Positions 57,147 to 64,000 of a DNA stretch of 64,000 nucleotides are shown here, piece by piece (the first letter of the stretch is position 1; every line of letters starts with the position of its first letter). Both the position numbers and the translations under genes were made by a program. Source of the DNA: HGM11788 sp964654945 (lineage in GTDB: Bacteria > Bacillota > Clostridia > Lachnospirales > CAG-274); assembly GCA_964654945.1 (NCBI GenBank), contig CAZZLN010000004.1, positions 1 through 64,000 on the forward strand, read 5' to 3'. The notes beneath the pieces are model-generated. The model was not told the DNA's origin. It saw nothing but the letters and a program-made list of their open reading frames with translations, and ran no database searches.

Positions 57147-58397
57147 TTAATCTAAGAATCCCTTATAATGTCTCATTAATAACTGAGATTCAAGTGACTT
57201 AACAATTTCAAGGGCAACACCTGTTACGATAAGTAATGTTGTGCCTCCAAAGCCCATATCCATACCTGTAACCCAACCTAAAACTACAGGGACCATTGCA
57301 ATAAGAGCATAAGTAAAGCCACCAATTAATGAAATTCTGTCAACAACTTTCTGAATGTAGTCACCGGTTGGCTTGCCCGGTCTGATACCGGGAACAAAGC
57401 CTCCATTCTTCTTCATATTTTCAGCTACTTCAGCAGGATTGAATGCAAATGAAGTATAGAAGAATGTGAAACAGAAAATAAGAATAACATATATTATAGC
57501 ACCAACAGGGTTTCTGGTACTTAAATAGCTGCTTATTGTAGATAATGTTTCACTCTGAATAAGCTGATTTATAGTTGCAGGGAACTGTAAAAGTGATATA
57601 GCAAAGATGATTGACATAACGCCTGCAATATTAACCTTAATAGGAATATATGAGCTTTGTCCGCCTACCATCCTGCCGCCTGCAAGCTTGTTTGAGTACT
57701 GAACGGGAATTCTTCTTTCGCCATCCTGTACTAAAACAACAAATCCCATAACAACAATTAAAATAATGATAATGGCTGCAACAGTGATAACACCTGAAAC
57801 GCTTACACCATTTGAACCGGTTGCCTGGGTTTTGAGTGCTAACACACCGGCACTCATACCTGAAAGAATGTTAGCATAGATAATGAATGAAGCACCATTA
57901 CCAATACCAACTTCTGTTAATTTTTCACCTAACCACATTACAAAGATTGTACCTGTAACCATAGCTACAAGACCAACAATGTATACTAAAATGCTAGGGT
58001 CTGTAAATGCTCCCATATTTTTTACGGTATAAATCTGACCTGCACCCTGTAATAAAGATAAAATCAAGGCTGCAATTCTTGTATACTGAGAAATTTTTCT
58101 GTTGCCTTCTTCGCCATCTTTCTTGATTTCTTCAAGCTTTGGAATAGCTACTGTTAATAACTGCATAATGATAGAAGCATTAATATATGGTCCGATACCC
58201 ATTGCGAATACTGTACCATACTCACCACCTGTAATTAACTGATAAATATTACTCTGATCATTTGTAATCTGAGCAATGTCTACACCGGGAATTGGCAGCG
58301 AAGTACCAAATCTGACTATTACAAGCACTAATAACATATAGAGCATTTTAATTCTTATATCTTTAACTTTAAAAGCATTTTTAAGTGTATTAAACAA
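57147..58397 (-). CDS. secY: Preprotein translocase subunit SecY
   Basis: Central pore of the Sec translocon. The 416-residue protein has ten membrane helices; PGVDI near 38-42 is in the plug region; GIGNGASFIIYANI and GERRIPVQYSNKLAGG are typical; MKKNGGFVPGIRPGKPT is the cytoplasmic loop. Length is normal. It abuts rplO with no gap. Confidence 0.97.
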   Translation of the reverse strand: MFNTLKNAFKVKDIRIKMLYMLLVLVIVRFGTSLPIPGVDIAQITNDQSNIYQLITGGEYGTVFAMGIGPYINASIIMQLLTVAIPKLEEIKKDGEEGNRKISQYTRIAALILSLLQGAGQIYTVKNMGAFTDPSILVYIVGLVAMVTGTIFVMWLGEKLTEVGIGNGASFIIYANILSGMSAGVLALKTQATGSNGVSVSGVITVAAIIIILIVVMGFVVLVQDGERRIPVQYSNKLAGGRMVGGQSSYIPIKVNIAGVMSIIFAISLLQFPATINQLIQSETLSTISSYLSTRNPVGAIIYVILIFCFTFFYTSFAFNPAEVAENMKKNGGFVPGIRPGKPTGDYIQKVVDRISLIGGFTYALIAMVPVVLGWVTGMDMGFGGTTLLIVTGVALEIVKSLESQLLMRHYKGFLD

Positions 58398-58841
58398 TTA
58401 GATCACCTCAGCTTTTCCGCCTGCAGCTTCGATTTTCTCCTTAGCTGTTGCACTGAAATAATTAACCTGTACTGTAAGCTTTTTATTAATTTCCCCATTA
58501 CCTAAAACCTTAACGCCATCTCTAACATGGCTTACAAGACCCTTAGACTTTAAAGCATCAATATCTACTACAGCACCGTCTTCAAATCTATCATTTAAAA
58601 GACTTAAATTTATTGCAACTATATTTTTAGAATTAATACACTTAAAACCTCTCTTAGGAATTCTTCTGTAAAGAGGCATCTGACCACCCTCAAAGCCTGG
58701 TCTTACGCCACCGCCTGAACGAGCATTCTGACCCTTATGACCCTTACCTGCAGTCTTACCATTACCAGAACCATGTCCTCTGCCTGTTCTAAACTTATCA
58801 GACTTAGAACCCTCTGCTGGCTTCAATTCATTTAAAAACAT
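58398..58841 (-). CDS. rplO: 50S ribosomal protein L15
   Basis: A 147-residue protein with the basic, Gly-rich N-terminus GRGHGSGNGKTAGKGHKGQ, GFEGGQMPLYRRIPKRGF and the C-terminal beta domain. It is in the rpmD-rplO-secY order. Confidence 0.96.
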   Translation of the reverse strand: MFLNELKPAEGSKSDKFRTGRGHGSGNGKTAGKGHKGQNARSGGGVRPGFEGGQMPLYRRIPKRGFKCINSKNIVAINLSLLNDRFEDGAVVDIDALKSKGLVSHVRDGVKVLGNGEINKKLTVQVNYFSATAKEKIEAAGGKAEVI

Positions 58842-58862
58842 TAGGACGCACCTCCTTATTTA

Positions 58863-59036
58863 CTAGATTTCTTCTACCTTAACCAAGTGACTTACCTGTT
58901 TAAGCATACCTCTTATAGCAGCATTATCCTGCTGCTCTACAACACTGTTTAGCTTTCTTAAACCAAGAGCCTGAACAGTTTTCTTGTGCTTAGGGATTGC
59001 ACCTATTGTAGATTTTACTAAAGTAATTCTTAACAT
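58863..59036 (-). CDS. rpmD: 50S ribosomal protein L30
   Basis: A 57-residue protein, MLRITLVKSTIGAIPKHKKT then VQALGLRKLNSVVEQQDNAA, ending IRGMLKQVSHLVKVEEI. A GGGAGG site lies about 9 bases before the ATG at 59036. It is too short for most ORF screens but is clearly L30, in the rpsE-rpmD-rplO position. Confidence 0.96.
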   Translation of the reverse strand: MLRITLVKSTIGAIPKHKKTVQALGLRKLNSVVEQQDNAAIRGMLKQVSHLVKVEEI

Positions 59037-59053
59037 TTCAATGTCCTCCCTTA

Positions 59054-59563
59054 TTAGCCCATAATTTCTTCAACGCTCTTACCACGAAGTCTGGCAATCT
59101 TCTCAGGAGAAGTTACACCAGCTAAACCTTCAAGAGTTGCGTTTACTACGTTCTTCTTATTTCTTGAACCTAAACACTTAGTTCTGATATTCTTGATACC
59201 GGCTAACTCAAGTACAGCACGGGCAGGACCGCCTGAGATAATACCGGTACCTTCAGGAGCCGGCTTTAAAAGAACGCTGGCACTGCCAAACTGACCATAA
59301 ATTTCGTGGTAAATACTGTTATTTTCATTTCTTTCTACATAAATAAGGTTCTTAGTGGCATCTTCCTTGCCCTTACGGATAGCATCCGGGATTTCCATAG
59401 CCTTGCCAACACCTACGCCAACATGACCGTTTTCATCACCAACAACTACTAAAGCAGAGAAACGCATTGTACGACCACCCTTAACTACCTTTGTTACTCT
59501 CTTGATAGTTACGACCTTATCCTTTAAATCAAGTGCACTGGCATCGATTATATTTCTTCTCAC
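59054..59563 (-). CDS. rpsE: 30S ribosomal protein S5
   Basis: A 169-residue decoding-fidelity protein: VVKGGRTMRFSALVVVGDENGHVGVGVGKA, the double-stranded RNA-binding region, and VLLKPAPEGTGIISGGPARAVLELAG. It starts at GTG (59563) behind AAGGAGGG. It lies 12 bases after rplR. Confidence 0.96.
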   Translation of the reverse strand: MRRNIIDASALDLKDKVVTIKRVTKVVKGGRTMRFSALVVVGDENGHVGVGVGKAMEIPDAIRKGKEDATKNLIYVERNENNSIYHEIYGQFGSASVLLKPAPEGTGIISGGPARAVLELAGIKNIRTKCLGSRNKKNVVNATLEGLAGVTSPEKIARLRGKSVEEIMG

Positions 59564-59575
59564 GTTTTTCCCTCC

Positions 59576-59944
59576 TTAGAACTGTAAGCCGGCTTCTCTG
59601 GCAGCATCAGCTAATGCCTTAACCTTACCATGATAGATAAATCCGCCTCTGTCAAATACTACAGTTGTTATGCCCTTTTCAAGAGCCTTCTTTGCTACAG
59701 TTTCACCAACAACCTTTGCTGCTTCAATATCATTTGTTTTTTCAACCTTAGCTTTTACATCGCTTTCTAATGTTGATGCAGAAACGATTGTGTTGCCTAC
59801 TGTATCATCTATGATCTGTGCATATATATGCATATTAGATCTAAATACTGCCAATCTTGGTCTTTCAGCTGTGCCGGAGATGTTATTACGTAATCTGTAA
59901 TGACGCTTTGCTCTTGCAACAGCACGTGATGGCTTTCTTATCAT
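59576..59944 (-). CDS. rplR: 50S ribosomal protein L18
   Basis: A 122-residue 5S rRNA-binding protein with AKRHYRLRNNISGTAERPRLAVFRSNMHIYAQIIDD and the C-terminal FDRGGFIYHGKVKALADAAREAGLQF. Standard length and position between rplF and rpsE. Confidence 0.97.
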   Translation of the reverse strand: MIRKPSRAVARAKRHYRLRNNISGTAERPRLAVFRSNMHIYAQIIDDTVGNTIVSASTLESDVKAKVEKTNDIEAAKVVGETVAKKALEKGITTVVFDRGGFIYHGKVKALADAAREAGLQF

Positions 59945-59961
59945 TGCACATTCACTCCTTT

Positions 59962-60501
59962 TTATTTCTTACCGGTCTTACCAACCTTACGTCTGATTGT
60001 TTCAGTTGTATACTTAATACCCTTACCCTTATATGGCTCAGGGGCTCTCTTGCTTCTGATTTCAGCAGCAAACTGTCCGACTTTTTCTTTATCGATACCG
60101 GATACAGTAATCTTGTTGCCGTCTACCTTAGTTTCGATACCATCAGGATCTTCCATCTCTACAGGATGAGAATAACCTAATGTTAAAGTTAATTTCTTGC
60201 CGGACTTAGCAGCTCTGTAACCAACACCGTTAATTTCAAGCTCCTTACTATAGCCTTTAGTTACACCTTCAACCATATTGAAAATAAGAGTTCTTGTTAA
60301 ACCGTGTAACTGCTTATTTTTCTTTAAATCGTTAGGTCTTGTTACTGTAATTTCAGTAGCCTCAACCTTAACGTCCATTTCGTTTACTAATTTACGAGTT
60401 AATGTACCCTTAGGTCCCTTAACAGTAATTACGTTACCATCCTCAAGCTTAACTTCTACACCGGCTGGAATAGTAACAGGTAACTTACCTATACGTGACA
60501 T
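59962..60501 (-). CDS. rplF: 50S ribosomal protein L6
   Basis: A 179-residue protein of two related domains: SRIGKLPVTIPAGVEV start, VKGPKGTLTRKL, and the C-terminal RKRAPEPYKGKGIKY (here SKRAPEPYKGKGIKYTTE). Standard length, between rpsH and rplR. Confidence 0.97.
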   Translation of the reverse strand: MSRIGKLPVTIPAGVEVKLEDGNVITVKGPKGTLTRKLVNEMDVKVEATEITVTRPNDLKKNKQLHGLTRTLIFNMVEGVTKGYSKELEINGVGYRAAKSGKKLTLTLGYSHPVEMEDPDGIETKVDGNKITVSGIDKEKVGQFAAEIRSKRAPEPYKGKGIKYTTETIRRKVGKTGKK

Positions 60502-60520
60502 TTAATTTACCTCCTTGCTA

Positions 60521-60922
60521 TTACCATACGAAGGCGATAACTTCACCGCCAACGCCAAGCTTTCTGGCTTCCTTATCAGTAATGATTCCCTTGTTTGTAG
60601 AAACAATAGCGATACCCATACCGCCTAAAACTCTTGGTAACTCTTCCTTATTAGCGTAAACTCTAAGACCAGGCTTAGAAATTCTCTTAATACCTGAGAT
60701 AACCTTTTCATTCTTATCTGCACCATATTTAAGTGTAATCTTCATAGTTTTCTTTACGCCATCTTCTATAACTTCATAACCTGCAATATAGCCTTCATTT
60801 GTAAGGATGTTAGCAATAGCCTCCTTCATTTTGCTTGAAGGTACATCTACAGTATTGTGCTTAGCAGTGTTTGCGTTTCTAATTCTAGTGAGCATATCTG
60901 CAATTGGATCACTCATTGACAT
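60521..60922 (-). CDS. rpsH: 30S ribosomal protein S8
   Basis: A 133-residue 16S-binding protein: MSMSDPIADMLTRIRNANTAKH, KEAIANILTNEGYIAGY, and the C-terminal GIAIVSTNKGIITDKEARKLGVGGEVIAFVW. It follows rpsN by 21 bases. In many bacteria S8 is the translational repressor of this operon. Confidence 0.97.
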   Translation of the reverse strand: MSMSDPIADMLTRIRNANTAKHNTVDVPSSKMKEAIANILTNEGYIAGYEVIEDGVKKTMKITLKYGADKNEKVISGIKRISKPGLRVYANKEELPRVLGGMGIAIVSTNKGIITDKEARKLGVGGEVIAFVW

Positions 60923-60943
60923 TTTAAAAAACCTCCTTTCAAA

Positions 60944-61129
60944 TTACCAGCTAGCCTTCTTAACGCCGGGGATTTCACCCTTGTAAGCTAATTCGCGGAA
61001 GCAAATTCTGCAAATACCAAACTTTCTTAAATAAGCGTGTGGTCTTCCGCAAATTCTACAACGAGTATAGCTCTGAGTTGAAAACTTAGGTTTTCTTGTC
61101 TGCTTAACTTTCATTGATGTTTTAGCCAT
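60944..61129 (-). CDS. rpsN: 30S ribosomal protein S14, zinc-binding type
   Basis: A 61-residue type Z S14: MAKTSMKVKQTRKPKFSTQS, then two zinc pairs CRICG and CRICF, ending YKGEIPGVKKASW. The ATG at 61129 is preferred because the open frame upstream runs into rplE with no family match. It lies between rplE and rpsH. Confidence 0.96.
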   Translation of the reverse strand: MAKTSMKVKQTRKPKFSTQSYTRCRICGRPHAYLRKFGICRICFRELAYKGEIPGVKKASW

Positions 61130-61151
61130 AATCTCTTTGCTCCTCCCTTGA

Positions 61152-61691
61152 TTACTTCTTAAACGGCATACCGAATAATCTAAGAAGCTCTCTTGCTTCT
61201 TCATCAGTATTAGCTGTTGTTACAAATACAATATCCATACCTCTGATTTTATCAATCTTATCATACTGGATTTCAGGGAACATTAACTGTTCCTTAATAC
61301 CCAATGTGTAGTTACCTCTGCCGTCAAAGCTGTCAGCACTTACACCACGGAAGTCACGTACACGAGGAAGTGCAACGTTTATAAGCTTACTGGCAAAAGA
61401 ATACATTTTTTCGCCCCTTAATGTAACCTTACAGCCGATAGGCATACCTGCACGAAGCTTGAAGTTCGCAATTGACTTTTTAGCTTTAGTAACAATAGGC
61501 TTCTGAGCTGTAATAAGTGCTAAATCTGCAGCGGCAGAATCAATAGCCTTTGAATTATCCTTAGCTTCTCCAAGACCCATATTAACTACAATCTTTTCGA
61601 GCTTTGGAACTTCCATAATATTTTTATATGAAAATTTACTAGTCATTGCCGGTACTACTTCTTTTTCATAAAATTCTCTAAATGCGTTCAC
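61152..61691 (-). CDS. rplE: 50S ribosomal protein L5
   Basis: A 179-residue 5S rRNA-binding protein that contacts the P-site tRNA: KFSYKNIMEVPKLEKIVVNMGLGEA, IANFKLRAGMPIGCKVTLRG, LPRVRDFRGVSADSFDGRGNYTLGIKEQLMFPEI. Standard length. Confidence 0.97.
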   Translation of the reverse strand: MNAFREFYEKEVVPAMTSKFSYKNIMEVPKLEKIVVNMGLGEAKDNSKAIDSAAADLALITAQKPIVTKAKKSIANFKLRAGMPIGCKVTLRGEKMYSFASKLINVALPRVRDFRGVSADSFDGRGNYTLGIKEQLMFPEIQYDKIDKIRGMDIVFVTTANTDEEARELLRLFGMPFKK

Positions 61692-61715
61692 TTTTTAGCG
61701 TCCTCCTTTCCAGAA

Positions 61716-62021
61716 TTAATCGATTACATCGCCTGTTGACTTAGCAACTCTCTGCTTTGTGCCATCATTTGCAATAACGTAACCAATTCTGGTTGGCTTG
61801 CCCTGGTAAACATACATTACATTAGAAGCATCAATAGGAGCTTCCTTAGTAATGATACCGCCCTGTGGGTTCTGAGCACTAGGCTTAACATGCTTTTTAA
61901 CCATATTAACACCTTCAACAATAACTCTGTTCTTTGCTCTGTCTACTACAAGAACTTTGCCTTCCTTACCTTTATCCTTACCTGCGATAACAACAACCTT
62001 ATCGCTTTTCTTAATCTTCAT
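61716..62021 (-). CDS. rplX: 50S ribosomal protein L24
   Basis: A 101-residue protein with the KOW motif KKSDKVVVIAGKDKGKEGKVLVVDRAKNRVIVEGVN and HVKPSAQNPQGGIITKEAPI. It begins 50S assembly at the 5' end of 23S rRNA. Confidence 0.97.
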   Translation of the reverse strand: MKIKKSDKVVVIAGKDKGKEGKVLVVDRAKNRVIVEGVNMVKKHVKPSAQNPQGGIITKEAPIDASNVMYVYQGKPTRIGYVIANDGTKQRVAKSTGDVID

Positions 62022-62038
62022 CTCGACCCTACCTCCTA

Positions 62039-62407
62039 TTATAATACTTCAGGTGCAAGAGATAAAATCTTCATATACTGCTTTTCTCTAAGCTCTCTTG
62101 CAACAGGTCCGAATATACGAGTACCTCTTGGGTTTTTATCATCTCTGATAATTACAGCAGCGTTTTCGTCAAACTTGATGTATGAACCGTCAGGTCTGTG
62201 AACACCCTTCTTAGTTCTAACTACAACAGCCTTAACTACTTCACCTTTTTTAACAACGCCGCCTGGTGTTGCATCTTTAACAGTAGCAACTATAACGTCA
62301 CCAACGTTAGCATATCTTCTTGTTGAGCCGCCTAAAACTCTGATACATAATAGTTCCTTAGCACCTGAGTTATCAGCAACAACAAGTCTACTTTCCTGCT
62401 GAATCAT
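62039..62407 (-). CDS. rplN: 50S ribosomal protein L14
   Basis: A 122-residue protein at the 50S-30S interface: MIQQESRLVVADNSGAKELLCIRVLGGS, VVVRTKKGVHRPDGSYIKFDENAAV and GTRIFGPVARELREKQYMKILSLAPEVL. The binding partner of RsfS, which is encoded at 19.4 kb. Confidence 0.97.
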   Translation of the reverse strand: MIQQESRLVVADNSGAKELLCIRVLGGSTRRYANVGDVIVATVKDATPGGVVKKGEVVKAVVVRTKKGVHRPDGSYIKFDENAAVIIRDDKNPRGTRIFGPVARELREKQYMKILSLAPEVL

Positions 62408-62432
62408 TGTATTTCCTCCTTATTAATCGGAA

Positions 62433-62687
62433 TTACTTAACCTTTTCTACGATTGAAACAAGTCTCCATCTCTTATCCTTAGATAAAGGTCTAGTTTCCA
62501 TAACCTTAACTCTATCACCGATCTGACACTCATTATTTTCGTCGTGAGCCTTTAACTTGTAAGTTGTCTTCACGATTTTCTTATATAATGGATGTCTTAC
62601 ATTATTCTCAACTGCAACAACAATTGTTTTGTCCATCTTGTTGCTAACAACTTTGCCAATTCTTGTTTTACGAAGATTTCTTTCCAC
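62433..62687 (-). CDS. rpsQ: 30S ribosomal protein S17
   Basis: An 84-residue OB-fold protein: RNLRKTRIGKVVSNKMDKTIVVAVE, HPLYKKIVKTTYKLKAHDENNECQIGDRVKVMETRPLSKDKRWRLVSI. Standard length, between rpmC and rplN. Confidence 0.97.
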   Translation of the reverse strand: MERNLRKTRIGKVVSNKMDKTIVVAVENNVRHPLYKKIVKTTYKLKAHDENNECQIGDRVKVMETRPLSKDKRWRLVSIVEKVK

Positions 62688-62716
62688 CGAAATTTCCTCC
62701 TTCCATTACGAAAATC

Positions 62717-62923
62717 TTAAAGAGCCTTTTCTTTCTGAGTTATAACAGTCTGAATTCTGGCAATATTTTTTCTTACAAGATTAATTCTTGCAGTATTGCT
62801 TAACTGATTAGTAGCATTCTGAAATCTTAAATTAAACAATTCCTTTTTAGCTTCGACTAAATCGTTATTTAACTCATCAACTGTCTTAGCATTTAATTCT
62901 TCAATAAAGTTAGTTTTCTTCAT
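62717..62923 (-). CDS. rpmC: 50S ribosomal protein L29
   Basis: A 68-residue two-helix protein near the exit tunnel: ELNNDLVEAKKELFNLRFQNATNQLSNTARI and VRKNIARIQTVITQKE. Its start overlaps the rplP stop by one base. Confidence 0.96.
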   Translation of the reverse strand: MKKTNFIEELNAKTVDELNNDLVEAKKELFNLRFQNATNQLSNTARINLVRKNIARIQTVITQKEKAL

Positions 62924-63354
62924 TAATTGTCACACTCCTTTTCTAAATCAGCGCGTGATACAATCTTACACTTAATAGGTAACTTGTGAATAGCAAGTCT
63001 TAAAGCTTCTCTTGCAATTTCATCAGTTACGCCTGCGATTTCAAACATTACACGACCAGGCTTAACTACAGCTACCCAATATTCTGTGGAGCCTTTACCG
63101 GAACCCATTCTTGTTCCCATAGGCTTTAATGTTACAGGCTTATCAGGGAAAATCTTAATCCAAACCTGACCGCCTCTCTTGATATATCTGGTCATAGCAA
63201 CTCTGGCTGCTTCAATCTGTCTTGAAGATATCCAGCCGGGCTCCATAGCAACAATACCATATTCACCGTAAGTAATTTTGTTGCCTCTTAAAGCCTTACC
63301 GGTCATACGACCTCTGAACTGCTTACGTCTTTTAACTTTCTTAGGCATTAACAT
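62923..63354 (-). CDS. rplP: 50S ribosomal protein L16
   Basis: A 143-residue protein essential for tRNA accommodation: MLMPKKVKRRKQFRGRMTGKALRGN, then GWISSRQIEAARVAMTRYIKRGGQVWI and GKGSTEYWVAVVKPGRVMFEI. The start overlaps the rpsC stop (TAATG). Confidence 0.97.
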   Translation of the reverse strand: MLMPKKVKRRKQFRGRMTGKALRGNKITYGEYGIVAMEPGWISSRQIEAARVAMTRYIKRGGQVWIKIFPDKPVTLKPMGTRMGSGKGSTEYWVAVVKPGRVMFEIAGVTDEIAREALRLAIHKLPIKCKIVSRADLEKECDN

Positions 63355-64000
63355 TACTGAACACTTCCTTTCTTATTATCCTTAACAGGAAGTACTTCAC
63401 CCTTGTAAATCCAAACCTTAACACCAATCTTGCCATAAGTTGTATTAGCTTCTGCAAAACCATAATCAATGTTTGCTCTTAAAGTCTGAAGCGGAATAGT
63501 ACCTTCATGATAAGACTCTGAACGAGCCATTTCAGCACCGCCAAGACGACCACTGCAGGCTGTCTTGATACCTTTAGCACCAAACTTCATAGTAGTCTGC
63601 ATTGACTTTTTCATTGCTCTTCTGAAAGTCACACGATTTTCAAGCTGTCTGGCAATGTCTTCAGCCACTAACTGAGAGTCAAGCTCAGGTCTTTTGATTT
63701 CCTCAATGTTAACCATAACTCTCTGTTTAGTCATCTTCTGTAACTGTGCACTTAATTCCTGAATAGCAGAACCCTGTCTGCCAATGATAATACCAGGCTT
63801 TGAAGTGTGAATAGTTACCTTAACTCTATCATTAGTTCTCTCGATAGCGATTTTAGAAACGCCGGAGTTAGCTAATTTATTCTTTATAAAAGTTCTAAGC
63901 TTATTGTCTTCTACTAAGAAGTTAGCATAATCCTTCTTATCAGCATACCAAGTTGATTCCCAATCCTTGATAATGCCAACTCTTAATCCATGTGGATTTA
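63354..64000 (-). CDS. rpsC: 30S ribosomal protein S3 (5' end outside the window)
   Basis: Partial at the right edge: the frame is open from 64000 and lacks only the first few codons (visible from NPHGLRVGIIKDWESTWYAD). The KH domain shows GIIIGRQGSAIQEL, and the C-terminal half VMVNIEEIKRPELDSQLVAEDIARQLENRVTFRRAMKKSMQTTMKFGAKGIK follows. A start at the internal Met near 63734 would drop the KH region and is wrong. Confidence 0.96.
   Translation of the reverse strand, partial: NPHGLRVGIIKDWESTWYADKKDYANFLVEDNKLRTFIKNKLANSGVSKIAIERTNDRVKVTIHTSKPGIIIGRQGSAIQELSAQLQKMTKQRVMVNIEEIKRPELDSQLVAEDIARQLENRVTFRRAMKKSMQTTMKFGAKGIKTACSGRLGGAEMARSESYHEGTIPLQTLRANIDYGFAEANTTYGKIGVKVWIYKGEVLPVKDNKKGSVQ

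Noticed and set aside
63354..63734. S3 starting at the internal ATG near 63734
   Set aside because: The frame continues upstream with a clear S3 N-terminal KH domain to the window edge, so the ATG is internal.

Overview
The window is an AT-rich chromosomal segment from a low-GC Gram-positive bacterium, most likely an endospore-forming, anaerobic member of the Clostridia. A Lachnospirales-like lineage fits best, but that is inference from gene content, not a phylogeny. The supporting signs are sporulation genes (ylbJ, yabP, yabQ, spoVB), a DivIVA/SepF division cluster, HPr kinase with a WhiA/Crh-type cluster, T-box and TPP-riboswitch leaders, purine-rich Shine-Dalgarno sites, and the Firmicute S10-spc-alpha ribosomal order. 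I saw no rRNA, tRNA, CRISPR array, prophage, transposase or insertion sequence. Most of the window is ordinary core genome.

Layout. 1-8.6 kb (minus strand): HlyD-like adaptor, yggS, sepF, yggT, ylmH, divIVA, aroB, lspA, an RluD-type pseudouridine synthase, rplS and rbgA. 8.6-13.4 kb: ylbJ (plus), then recG, rsmD, coaD and a coiled-coil protein (minus). 13.4-19.8 kb (mostly plus): rpmB, mazG, hup, rqcP, yabP, yabQ, a DivIC/FtsB-type gene, then a TIM-barrel epimerase, DNA-3-methyladenine glycosylase, a NadD-YqeK fusion and rsfS. 19.8-27.2 kb (minus): a GldA/F/G-like ABC system with a DUF4340 partner, then CtpA-type protease and MATE transporter. 27.3-28 kb: an SDR gene. 28-32.9 kb (minus): an operon with a GalE-like enzyme, SGNH hydrolase, DUF4358 lipoprotein, MBOAT acyltransferase and DHHW protein, probably for O-acylation of a surface polymer.

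33-42.8 kb (minus): valS behind a Val-specific T-box leader, and upstream a seven-gene operon uvrC-hprK-glcK(ROK)-murB-rapZ-whiA-crh-like. It links carbon-catabolite signalling (HPr kinase and an HPr homologue that keeps the regulatory serine but lacks the catalytic histidine) with wall-precursor synthesis. 42.9-45 kb (plus): spoVB, a 353-base gene-free stretch with a striking structured element, and a tiny acidic-repeat lipoprotein behind a near-consensus promoter. 45-51.6 kb (minus): thiD-thiC under a TPP riboswitch, a Wzz/BY-kinase fusion preceded by a truncated acyltransferase remnant, a PAP2 phosphatase, engB and metF. 51.7-64 kb (minus): rpsC (cut by the window edge) through rplQ, including secY, adk, map, a KOW protein, infA, rpmJ and rpoA.

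No clearly new multi-gene system stands out. The best leads are the GalE-like enzyme with Phe in place of the catalytic Tyr in the acylation operon, the His-less HPr, the structured element at 44.4 kb with its acidic-lipoprotein neighbour, and unassigned leader-like RNA structures before hup, before rpsM and between secY and adk.
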